Shown: positions 1 to 7,607 of the stretch, one piece after another
How the letters are laid out: each line of letters starts with the position of its first letter
How positions within the stretch are numbered: the first letter of the stretch is position 1
Origin: a virus
Length of the DNA stretch: 41,548 bases
Direction: 5' to 3' (one strand)
Virus record (IMG/VR): IMGVR_UViG_3300047362_000988
Span: 1-41,548 of that record
Program-made: the position numbers and the translations under genes
Notes under the pieces: generated by a model
What the model saw: only the letters and a program-made list of their open reading frames with translations
What the model was told of the DNA's origin: nothing
The model's database searches: none

Positions 1-336
1 TGATTCAGTTGCTCTGTATTTTGCAAATTTACCCTTTTTAATCTTTTTAACTAATTCAGCTTCACTGTCGTCCATGTGACCATATACGTCATTACTTGTT
101 GCTGCGTTTACTATTTCTCCAGCATCTCCAATAAAATAAGTTCCACCTGCGAATTCTTCTCCATCCATATCTAGATCCCATCCTCCAGCATCTAATGAAT
201 CTTTAGAAATTGTAAATTCTTTGCCATCTGCCTTTGAAAGAGCCGATGCTAATTTTTGTGCTATTTTAGCAGTATCTTTCTGCTTCATAACCTTTGCTTC
301 ATTGATAAAATTATCGAAGTTAGTATATAGTTTCAT
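1..336 (-). CDS. Partial small protein with capsid-targeting-like N-terminus (3' end outside window)
   Basis: An open frame starts with ATG at 336-334 and runs off the left edge after 112 codons without a stop. The N-terminus MKLYTNFDNFINEAKVM resembles the capsid-targeting peptide of T4 internal proteins (M-K-T-Y-Q-E-F-I-A-E-A). It carries an I-N-E tripeptide that fits the I/L-x-E rule of the T4 prohead protease gp21. After it comes a lysine/alanine-rich helix and then a glycine- and aspartate-rich segment (DAGGWDLDMDGEEFAGGTYF) that looks like a small beta domain. The start follows the 875-aa gene by 12 bases, so the two are probably co-transcribed. The product is not recognised. A head-packaged role is inferred only from the N-terminal peptide and the neighbours. 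Confidence 0.7.
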   Translation of the reverse strand, partial: MKLYTNFDNFINEAKVMKQKDTAKIAQKLASALSKADGKEFTISKDSLDAGGWDLDMDGEEFAGGTYFIGDAGEIVNAATSNDVYGHMDDSEAELVKKIKKGKFAKYRATES

Positions 337-348
337 TTTCTATAGTTT

Positions 349-2976
349 TTATTTATTGTATATATCCTTTATAAAAGATTCTAGAGTTAAGTTAACTACT
401 TGCTTATTCGTAATTTCTTTAAAAATTCTTTTTCCATATTTAGAAAGCTTGATTCCTTCTTCACTTACCATAAAAAATCTAGAATTTCTTCTCATCCATC
501 TTTTACTGTCAATAGATTTTTCTTTTAAAATATTATTGAATTCTTCTTCTGTTAATATTCCATCCGAAAGAGCTTCTATCATTGCGTTTCTAACCCTTGC
601 AGATCTTCCAGCTGTTTTTGCTGGATGCTTGTCTGTATACTTTCTTTTTATTTGAATTTTAGATTCAGAAACTACAGATTCACCAATACCTGCAATATCT
701 GAGTATTTAACCTCATGTTCTTCTCCGTCTTGATCGATCGCAAATACCACATCATCGTGCCACATTTCTGCATTGTCGTCATTATTAGAATCCGGGTTAT
801 AAACTATTAGTTCAGTACCATCTCCTAACTGAATAAACATGTCGTCTTTATTCTTAATTGCTTTTAATAACTTTTTCTTGTTATATTTTTCTTCTACTTT
901 TTCGCCTGCTTTTAAAGGAGCCATATCCTTATACATGCCATATAACCAATCCATAAAGTCAGGTGTATTTTGAAATACTTTCTTATAATCTTTCTTAAAC
1001 TTTTTTAAGAAATCATCCCAGTTTTTAGAATCGGATGCCATCAAATGAATATTTGACATTACACCTTCTGTTATAACTAATTTTACATCTTTGTTTTTTC
1101 CAGCTACGGCGTCGTCTAATTCTTTAGTTAAAGACTTTTTCTTTGCTGTTAAATCAATTAATTGTTGTCTTAATTTTGATTTTTCATCACTTCCTTCTTC
1201 AGCAGCAACATATACTTTAACTATATCTTTCATTTTATTAACCGTTTCTCCAAACTCCTTTGAAATCTTGTTAATAGAACGAGCTTCATTTAAGGTAGAT
1301 TCTTCTAGTTTTTTAGAAGCTAAATCTTTATCTTTTTTAGAAACGTTATCTAAATAAGAACCATCTCCCCAGAATTTAACAACTAGTTCAGTTTGAGTAG
1401 TTGAATACATTCCTGGTTTGTAAACTGCAATATCTCTTAGTTTTTTATTAGAAGAGATAGTTTTCTTCATAAAGTCTAGTGCTTGTTTCTCGCTTCTAAA
1501 CTTTTTCATAGCACTTACGCCGTCGCTATAAATAACTTCATAGTTTTCAGTAACTGATGATTCATCTAGTTTATCTAAACCCCAGTAGTTAGCCATGTCG
1601 TATTTTACTGGATAAATTGCTAAATCTCCAACATTACCTTCAGTCGCTTCTATGTTTTTAGCAAGATAGAAATCTCCAGCTCCTTCTTCGTAGCCCCAAT
1701 CAGCTGCGTCTGCTTTCATTTCTTTCTTAAACATTTTAGCAATTTTCTTAAAATTACCAATAGCAATTATTTTTACAACATTATCATTATAATCTATACC
1801 CTTATCTCCTACTTTTAAATCTCCTTTAGCTTCAGTAACTACTGACTCATAGCCATCATATTCATATACAACTTTCTTGTTTCCTAATGCTGATGCCATA
1901 GCAGAAACTTCAATCCAATTTACTTTTTCGCCATCAGGTCCTTCCCACTTACCTTTACCAAGGCATGTGTAAGTGATACCATTGATTTCAATAGTTCTAC
2001 CTGCTGGTGCCATCTTTATAGAGTTGCCGGCAGCTTTACCCTTGATTTCTTTTTCATTGTAGAAATCATCATATTCATCTTCATAATCGTCATACTCAGG
2101 CTCTTGATACCATGATTGGTTTGGATCTGATTCTGCTTCTTGAGTAAAATCATGTCTTTTCCAATTATACCTAGGATCTGTGACTAAAGCTGGAAAAAGA
2201 GTTTTGCGCTTTTTATCTTTAGTTTTTATTTTACCAAACGCTAAATCGATACCAAGTTGTCTTAATTCTTTAAATGAACCTTTCATTGTTTTAACGTCTT
2301 CTTCAGTATATCCGTTCATAGTTGCAACTAAGTCATAGTAATCCATACCGCCAAATTCTCCATAGCCTTCATAGTCTCTTTCTTTCCAAGAATTACCCTG
2401 GTTGTCGTACATGTAAACGTCTATTTTATTTTGAGGTTCTGAACCAATCTGATCTCCAGTATCTTGTGTCATCCATGAGAATTGACCTTCAGCTATCATT
2501 TTTTCATGTAACATTTGAGCACCTGTTGTTACAATATTTAAATAGCTTTCAGGAATTCCATTTGCAAAGTTATGAAGTTCTGGTTCGAAATCTGGCATAC
2601 CACATGCATATCTTGGATATGTTGCACCTTCAGTATTTACAAGAATTGACATTCCATAATACTCTCCTAATTCGCCCCTTTCAGTATTACAATATAGTAC
2701 GAATACTTGAGGAACTTGAACCTTAAAATTTGATTGCATAGGATAATCTGGATGACATCCTAATTCTTTAGTAGTATAGACTTCTAATGAATCTAATTCA
2801 GAAGAATATTTACTTAATTCTTTTAACGGGATAGAAGCTCTTTGATTAAATAGATCTCCCCAATAAGAAGGTTTTCTTAAAGAGTATTTTCCAGAAACTC
2901 TTTTATATACTTTATATAAATCAACGTTTTCATTCATTGAATTTACAAAGCTTTCAAATGTTTTTTTAGTGCTCAT
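349..2976 (-). CDS. Modular 875-aa polyprotein, probably virion- or head-associated
   Basis: This protein appears to be a string of small domains joined by short acidic linkers. I read an N-terminal F-E-S-F peptide (residues 7-10), a module to about 290, and an Asp/Tyr/Glu-rich linker (291-310). A small beta module follows (328-366), then modules at about 385-470, 479-555, 567-634 (coiled-coil-like), 639-690, 700-764 and 772-855. The linkers include ESVVTEA (377-383), ESSVTEN (472-478), STLNEA (560-565), LVITEG (633-638) and ESVVSES (766-772). The C-terminus has TLESFIK (864-870), like the targeting-type peptides on neighbouring proteins. The last folded module is basic (IKRKYTDKHPAK... then RSARVRNAMIEAL). 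There are no catalytic motifs I can name. The linkers contain L/I-x-E sequences compatible with prohead-protease cleavage, so processing in the head is a reasonable inference, not a demonstrated fact. Confidence 0.7.
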   Translation of the reverse strand: MSTKKTFESFVNSMNENVDLYKVYKRVSGKYSLRKPSYWGDLFNQRASIPLKELSKYSSELDSLEVYTTKELGCHPDYPMQSNFKVQVPQVFVLYCNTERGELGEYYGMSILVNTEGATYPRYACGMPDFEPELHNFANGIPESYLNIVTTGAQMLHEKMIAEGQFSWMTQDTGDQIGSEPQNKIDVYMYDNQGNSWKERDYEGYGEFGGMDYYDLVATMNGYTEEDVKTMKGSFKELRQLGIDLAFGKIKTKDKKRKTLFPALVTDPRYNWKRHDFTQEAESDPNQSWYQEPEYDDYEDEYDDFYNEKEIKGKAAGNSIKMAPAGRTIEINGITYTCLGKGKWEGPDGEKVNWIEVSAMASALGNKKVVYEYDGYESVVTEAKGDLKVGDKGIDYNDNVVKIIAIGNFKKIAKMFKKEMKADAADWGYEEGAGDFYLAKNIEATEGNVGDLAIYPVKYDMANYWGLDKLDESSVTENYEVIYSDGVSAMKKFRSEKQALDFMKKTISSNKKLRDIAVYKPGMYSTTQTELVVKFWGDGSYLDNVSKKDKDLASKKLEESTLNEARSINKISKEFGETVNKMKDIVKVYVAAEEGSDEKSKLRQQLIDLTAKKKSLTKELDDAVAGKNKDVKLVITEGVMSNIHLMASDSKNWDDFLKKFKKDYKKVFQNTPDFMDWLYGMYKDMAPLKAGEKVEEKYNKKKLLKAIKNKDDMFIQLGDGTELIVYNPDSNNDDNAEMWHDDVVFAIDQDGEEHEVKYSDIAGIGESVVSESKIQIKRKYTDKHPAKTAGRSARVRNAMIEALSDGILTEEEFNNILKEKSIDSKRWMRRNSRFFMVSEEGIKLSKYGKRIFKEITNKQVVNLTLESFIKDIYNK
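358..367 (-). promoter_or_regulatory. Candidate promoter element GGATATATAC
   Basis: A minus-strand copy inside the last codons of the 875-aa gene (Lys-Asp-Ile-Tyr). It ends 21 bases before the ATG of the left-edge gene, and one base differs from the main form. Confidence 0.4.
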
Positions 2977-2996
2977 TTTTATTTGTATTTGTTTAT

Positions 2997-4076
2997 TTAA
3001 ACTCGGTTAGGCTTTATTTTATATTTAAATTTACCTTGTGTAATAGAATATATTTGTAATTCGCTAGTTTTTCCAGGTAATTTCTTGTAATAGTGAAAAG
3101 CTACTATTTCATGATCTTTAGACTCTATAAAAAGGAATGGAGTAGGTATATCTCCTACTGCTGAAATTACATCGTCTTGTATTTCAGTAAATGTTCTAAC
3201 GGAAGGCTCAGTCTCTATTATACTTTTAATTTTTTCTGCAGTTTTAGAGTCACTTAGCTTTCCTAATTCTACGTCATTAAATTTAATTACTAATGCGCCG
3301 TTATCTTTATCTCCAGGACCTATTTTAAAATCTCTTTCACTAGAAGAAAGGGCCTGAATATCTGTCTTAGTTAAATTTTGAATATGCTTAAATCTTTTTC
3401 CACCTACAGTTCCCCATTCATTTATCCAACCTCCACCGGCAGCCATATCTTTACCATCTCCGTCCGGGTTGATTTCTTCAATATTATATTTTACTGCGTC
3501 ATATAATGCCGTTAACTTCGGTACATAAGTACTATTAATTCCCTGGTGTTTTGCACCTGTTCTCCAATTTTGTAACATGCCCTTTGACATTTGAGCTTCT
3601 TTTAACTCACATTTACCAAGGGGTGGTTTAATTGGTGACCACCTTTCATTATATAATTCTAAGTCAGTATCGGCCGCACCTCCACCTATTTTTATATTTT
3701 CTACAATATACGCTAGCATTATTTCTCCAGCACCAATTCCATTATCGTCTCTTCCAATATTAAACAATTCGTTTGCTTCGCTTTTATTTAACATTAAATA
3801 TTGAAAAACTACTCCGAATGTATCGTCATCCATTTTAGAAAGCCATAACCTACCATCAGGTTGTTGTTTAACATCCTGTGTTGAAGTAAACTTAACACCT
3901 TGCCATGGACACTTATTCTTTTTAAATGTTCTATTAATTGAATTAAATAAATTCTGTTGGGCAGATTTACTTCCGGTCGTTGCAACTCCAATATAGGATT
4001 CTATAATTAACGCTTCATTTTCAGCATTGGTTTTTGCAGCACTATGTAGTGCTCTTTCAAAATCGTACCTATCCAT
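2997..4076 (-). CDS. 359-aa protein with possible PD-(D/E)XK nuclease signature
   Basis: I do not recognise the family with certainty. The central part has G-I-G-A-G-E (residues 113-118), a GGG turn (131-133), D136/D138 and then E157-L158-K159. A glycine-glutamate motif, followed by an acidic residue on a strand and an E-x-K, is the arrangement of restriction-endonuclease-like (PD-(D/E)XK) active sites. It is followed by a conserved-looking KGMLQNWRTGAKHQG stretch. The C-terminal third (about 245-359) is a beta-rich domain. LIIES (24-26 reads I-x-S; I25-E26 is adjacent) near the N-terminus is only a weak match to head-processing sites. The ATG overlaps the end of the ligase-NMNAT gene (stop at 4069-4071), which implies translational coupling and a shared role in nucleic-acid processing. 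An alternative is a non-enzymatic virion protein. Confidence 0.6.
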   Translation of the reverse strand: MDRYDFERALHSAAKTNAENEALIIESYIGVATTGSKSAQQNLFNSINRTFKKNKCPWQGVKFTSTQDVKQQPDGRLWLSKMDDDTFGVVFQYLMLNKSEANELFNIGRDDNGIGAGEIMLAYIVENIKIGGGAADTDLELYNERWSPIKPPLGKCELKEAQMSKGMLQNWRTGAKHQGINSTYVPKLTALYDAVKYNIEEINPDGDGKDMAAGGGWINEWGTVGGKRFKHIQNLTKTDIQALSSSERDFKIGPGDKDNGALVIKFNDVELGKLSDSKTAEKIKSIIETEPSVRTFTEIQDDVISAVGDIPTPFLFIESKDHEIVAFHYYKKLPGKTSELQIYSITQGKFKYKIKPNRV

Positions 4077-5943
4077 TGTTTTCTAAAAATTGTTTAAATG
4101 TTAATAATGATTCAGCAACTTCATTTGATTCTGAAGTACCTACTGAATCTTCTAATTTTTTCTTAAGTTCGCCATACATTTTATGTAATGCTTTGGGTGT
4201 TGTTGACTTAAATAATCCTTCATCTCCGTCTAGCATTGCGTTTCTAACCTGAGTCGCTGAAATATTATCATCTGTTCTTGGAATTTCAAATAATCTAAAG
4301 TCGCTTCTAACTCCAAGATCTTCTCTATAAGAATCTTTATTTACTTGGAATCCGTAAGTTTTCATTCTATCACTTCCTGTTCCCCATAATACAGGTTCAT
4401 ATTTAGGTCTCATTGCATTGAACATAGTATCAATACCTCCTGTTGGAATTACAAAAATTTCTTTTAGGAATGGATATTGTTTTTGAACCGCCTTAAACAT
4501 CTTAAGTTGCGTTTTTTCATCATAAGGTCTTTTAAAAGCGTCTTCTTTTTTCTTATTCTTTGCTTTGACTAATAATACTACAACAGGATATCCATTTTCT
4601 TTGTGTATAGTTTCTAATACTTTAGCATGTCCAAGTGTAAATGGTTGGAATCTACCAACAAACATATTTACTAATTCTCCTCCTTGTTCAGGATGATCTA
4701 CCTTAAGCGCTTCATTTAAATTAACACTAGTCTTTACTTTGTTATGTAATATAAAATTGTTAAAGTCATATATTGAATTTTCGTCGGTGTTTTCAACGAA
4801 TATCTTTTTATCTATTTCTTCTACTATATTATTTAAATGCTCTATCATTTCTTTATTTAGAATATCGCTTTCTTTATTTCTCTTTTTTCTAAAAGATCCG
4901 AGCGTTATTTTAAATAATTCTGAAAGTATTTCGTTTTCCACTAAAGAAAGTGTGGTTTCGTTTTTAATGTATTTACTATTTAGTTTAAATACGCTATGGC
5001 TTGCAAAGTCGGCTGATTCAAAGTTAACTCCTATAAATTTAGTAGAATTTTCATTTACATATTTATTAAATATAACGGACATTAATTCAATGTACCTAAG
5101 ATCTGCTGTTTCTTCGTTTAGTTGAACAGAGTTCATGTCAAATGAAGAAAGATATTCGATTAGATCAGCTATAGTAATCTGATACATGTGACTAGATTCC
5201 TTAGAGTTGCTCTCGTTGTTTCTAGTAAAGTCTTCTAATTTAAAAGATTTTACTTTCTTTCCGTCTATAAATGAAATTATTAGACCATCAATCTCAACCT
5301 CAAAATCTTCATTCAATATTGGTGAAGTTTGATTTGGATTAAAAATCTTTATTATTTTCTGTGTAAATGAAGTTTTAAAATCCGTAGATCTATCATAGTC
5401 AAACGACTCTACAAATTCTTTATCTGACATAGATAAAAGATTTATTAATTCTGTTTTTTGATTTTGATTTAAAGTTCCATCAAATACTATGCTAGGTCCT
5501 TGAACTTCTAATTTTTTTGCCCATTTGTTTAAAACAGAAGGGTCATAAATAGTTTTTTTAACTTTACCTGACTCAGATAACGTTTGTATATGTGTTAATA
5601 TTAAATTATTCTTAGGAAGTTTAGTATATTTGTATTGTGATATTTCTAATTCAGGAAGATATTCAAATCCAAATTTCCAATCCGTTGGCATTTCTTCTTT
5701 AATTGAAGGATCTAAACTTTGAATATGTTTAACCCCTGTTTCGTATAGTCCTACGATAGTTCTATCTATCATATTCATACGAATATCTCCAGATTTAAAA
5801 TATTCAAACCTTTCTACGTTTCTTCTTACGTGAAAAGATGAACCTTGTATTTTTTCAGTAACTAAAATTCTATTTTTCAGAAGATCCTGAAATGCATTAA
5901 TGTTAGTTTCTTGAAATACTTGTCTTATTTTTTTAAGTGCCAT
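4069..5943 (-). CDS. Fusion of ligase-like nucleotidyltransferase and NMN adenylyltransferase-like domain
   Basis: Two catalytic domains are visible. The N-terminal half matches the covalent nucleotidyltransferase (RNA/DNA ligase) superfamily. It has motif I E-K-I-Q-G at 30-34 with K31 as the likely AMP-lysine, motif III FGFEYLPE at 91-98, motif IV EIDGLIIS at 217-224 and motif V-like KSFKLED at 232-238. A helical region (about 250-410) follows. The C-terminal part (about 425-600) is a HIGH-superfamily nucleotidyltransferase: GRFQPFTLGH at 430-439 contains the T-x-G-H signature, and ISATQVR at 561-567 is the ISSTxxR-type motif of NMN/nicotinate-nucleotide adenylyltransferases. The tail ends LLTFKQFLENNG, close to capsid-targeting peptides, and LNEAL at 409-413 lies between the domains. 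A fusion of a ligase with NAD synthesis chemistry suggests RNA or DNA end repair linked to NAD, but the substrates are unknown. Confidence 0.85.
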   Translation of the reverse strand: MALKKIRQVFQETNINAFQDLLKNRILVTEKIQGSSFHVRRNVERFEYFKSGDIRMNMIDRTIVGLYETGVKHIQSLDPSIKEEMPTDWKFGFEYLPELEISQYKYTKLPKNNLILTHIQTLSESGKVKKTIYDPSVLNKWAKKLEVQGPSIVFDGTLNQNQKTELINLLSMSDKEFVESFDYDRSTDFKTSFTQKIIKIFNPNQTSPILNEDFEVEIDGLIISFIDGKKVKSFKLEDFTRNNESNSKESSHMYQITIADLIEYLSSFDMNSVQLNEETADLRYIELMSVIFNKYVNENSTKFIGVNFESADFASHSVFKLNSKYIKNETTLSLVENEILSELFKITLGSFRKKRNKESDILNKEMIEHLNNIVEEIDKKIFVENTDENSIYDFNNFILHNKVKTSVNLNEALKVDHPEQGGELVNMFVGRFQPFTLGHAKVLETIHKENGYPVVVLLVKAKNKKKEDAFKRPYDEKTQLKMFKAVQKQYPFLKEIFVIPTGGIDTMFNAMRPKYEPVLWGTGSDRMKTYGFQVNKDSYREDLGVRSDFRLFEIPRTDDNISATQVRNAMLDGDEGLFKSTTPKALHKMYGELKKKLEDSVGTSESNEVAESLLTFKQFLENNG

Positions 5944-5953
5944 ATCTTATTAT

Positions 5954-7327
5954 TTATCTTCCGTACTTTATAACGCCCATTAATTGATTAATAGCGGCAA
6001 ATGTACCCGTTAATTTCATAGTTTTTCCTTTATATACGAAAACTATCCCTTCGGTTGGTATAATAGATTCTACTCCACCAATTCTATCTAATCTCTCTAA
6101 TTCTTTCATTACCTTTTCGATCTGAGCAACGCTTCCGCCTTTCTTAATTTTATCAGCCTCTGTTCTAATCTGATTATGCAATCTTTGCATTTCTTTGTCA
6201 GGATTAGCTGCTACAAAATTGGACGCATTTTTAAGAATTATAGACCCTAATTCTAAAAATAAATCTTCGAAAGGTCTAATGTTTTCTTTATATTTCTTTT
6301 TAACATCTTCTTTGTCGAATTTCTTAACCGCCGCTGCTTCATCTTTTCCTATTTCCTTTGCAAGACTTCTCATGTTAAGAGTTTTCTTATCTCCATAGGC
6401 CCATCTTAATAATAAACCTTCTTTATAGTCTTGTTGTAGATTAGGGAAATTTTCATCGATAGTTTCTCTCCACCACATTTCATGATACCTAGAAACCTCG
6501 TCACTATCTGTTAGATTATAACGATCTCTTAGTGCTTCAATTTGTTTTATAAATTTAGCATGATTTTTTTCAAAATCAATATCTTTTCCTAATTTTAATA
6601 TTTGAGGGGGAATTATTGTAAATGTTTTTTGAACATCAGCATCAACTTCTTTTAATGCGGAAACAAGCTCTCCTGCTATTTTTTGCTCTCCAATAATATT
6701 TCCATTTCCATCAGTTTCCTTAATATCGTGGAATTGTAAAACATCTCTTTCATAATAAATAACATTAGGATTCTTAGAGTAAATTAATTCCATATTAATA
6801 AAGTTCTTACCTTCATTAAATATAGACTGATCCTTCATCTTTGGAAGAGCTTCATTTAGGTCTTTAGCAGCAAACACATATGTTTCTCTTACTAAAGGAA
6901 CTTCATGCTCTTCAAACATTTTTATAATCCCGTCTAAATCGACTGGGCTAATTAATTGGCCTTTATTTCTAGAAAATAGAGTAACTCCGTTTCTTACGGT
7001 GGCAAATAAATTTTGGCCGTCTGTTTTTTCTGTTGCAACTTCTTCAAAGTTTAATTCTCCTTGAAGACCTGATTTTACTATTGTTTTAAAATCTGCAAAC
7101 GTTAAATCTTTCTCATCAAATGGATGTGACATATGCCCTGCAGCACCGCCTTCTAAGATTAAAGCTTCTTGTAGATTAGAAAACTTCTCAACGATAAATT
7201 CGTCAAATGTTAAAATTTTATTATCGTATCTTTCTGATAAGAAATGAGCAACATATTCTTCTCTAGTCATACCTTGCATATCTGCATGATGCTGAATAAA
7301 GTCTACGAAGTTGTTATCTAGTTTCAT
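5954..7327 (-). CDS. RNA/DNA ligase-superfamily nucleotidyltransferase with internal capsid-targeting-like peptide
   Basis: Motif I is E-K-T-D-G at 100-104, with K101 as the expected adenylated lysine. A motif Ia-like FSRNKGQ follows at 118-124, a motif III-like INMELIYS at 177-184, motif IV EGIVF at 426-430 and motif V KTMKLT at 435-440, near the end of the 457 residues. An unusually long insertion separates motifs III and IV, including EGLLLRWAYG at 303-312. Residues 1-60 are not part of the catalytic domain. They include TFDEFIVEKF (40-49) and closely spaced I-V-E, L-Q-E and I-L-E tripeptides, as expected of a cleaved head-targeting leader. The enzyme could join or cap nucleic-acid ends; polynucleotide specificity cannot be told from sequence. 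It sits 10 bases upstream of the second ligase-like gene. A perfect palindrome abuts its start codon. Confidence 0.8.
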   Translation of the reverse strand: MKLDNNFVDFIQHHADMQGMTREEYVAHFLSERYDNKILTFDEFIVEKFSNLQEALILEGGAAGHMSHPFDEKDLTFADFKTIVKSGLQGELNFEEVATEKTDGQNLFATVRNGVTLFSRNKGQLISPVDLDGIIKMFEEHEVPLVRETYVFAAKDLNEALPKMKDQSIFNEGKNFINMELIYSKNPNVIYYERDVLQFHDIKETDGNGNIIGEQKIAGELVSALKEVDADVQKTFTIIPPQILKLGKDIDFEKNHAKFIKQIEALRDRYNLTDSDEVSRYHEMWWRETIDENFPNLQQDYKEGLLLRWAYGDKKTLNMRSLAKEIGKDEAAAVKKFDKEDVKKKYKENIRPFEDLFLELGSIILKNASNFVAANPDKEMQRLHNQIRTEADKIKKGGSVAQIEKVMKELERLDRIGGVESIIPTEGIVFVYKGKTMKLTGTFAAINQLMGVIKYGR

Positions 7328-7344
7328 TTATATTACTAATATAA
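7328..7344. promoter_or_regulatory. 17-nt perfect palindrome abutting a start codon
   Basis: TTATATTA-C-TAATATAA has two 8-base arms around one base and ends at the base next to the ATG (7327-7325) of the ligase-like gene. Its position would let a dimeric repressor, or a weak RNA hairpin, block translation or transcription of that gene. It is AT-only apart from the centre, so chance is possible in this AT-rich DNA. Confidence 0.35.
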
Positions 7345-7391
7345 TTAAAAAAATCGACCTAGAAAAATTATAAGCCAATTTTTTTTTTAAT

Positions 7392-7595
7392 TTATAATCC
7401 TTTTACCCAGGATTTAAATAGGTCCCAGTTACGAGTTGCAAATACGCCAAATGCAAATCCAGCATAGATTTTATAGCCAAACGCCCATAGGGCAAGTCCA
7501 GCGATAAGGCCTAAAACACCTTCAACTCCGTTTGCAACAACCCAGGTCTTAACTGCATTAAATGCCTTTTTAATAAATTCAATTAATTTTTTCAT
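7392..7595 (-). CDS. Small membrane protein, two predicted helices
   Basis: The 67-residue product has an amphipathic basic N-terminus (MKKLIEFIKKAFNAVKTW). Two hydrophobic segments follow at about 25-40 and 42-54, separated by a short YK turn, then a basic tail. The size and topology fit small phage holins. But no endolysin is nearby, and the gene sits between a putative head polyprotein and a ligase gene. The N-terminus K-x-x-x-x-F-I also loosely resembles the targeting peptides of its neighbours, so a virion membrane peptide is an alternative. It starts 12 bases after the 525-aa gene and is followed by a 64-base gap containing a run of ten Ts on the plus strand. Confidence 0.6.
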   Translation of the reverse strand: MKKLIEFIKKAFNAVKTWVVANGVEGVLGLIAGLALWAFGYKIYAGFAFGVFATRNWDLFKSWVKGL

Positions 7596-7607
7596 GTTAT
7601 TGTATGT

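Noticed and set aside
221-655. Plus-strand open frame of 144 codons
   Set aside because: It is antisense to the 875-aa gene and the left-edge gene, with a low-complexity hydrophobic product rich in F, L and S, as expected from the complement of AT-rich coding DNA. No leader or neighbour supports it.
4739-5125. Plus-strand open frame of 128 codons inside the ligase-NMNAT gene
   Set aside because: The opposite strand encodes a clear two-domain enzyme here; this frame is a shadow with a low-complexity product.
7345-7391. Rho-independent terminator after the small membrane protein
   Set aside because: There are A/T runs but no GC-rich stem before a T run on the coding strand.
7392-7595. Confident holin call
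   Set aside because: Size and helices fit, but no endolysin is adjacent and the location in the putative head-protein cassette allows other roles.
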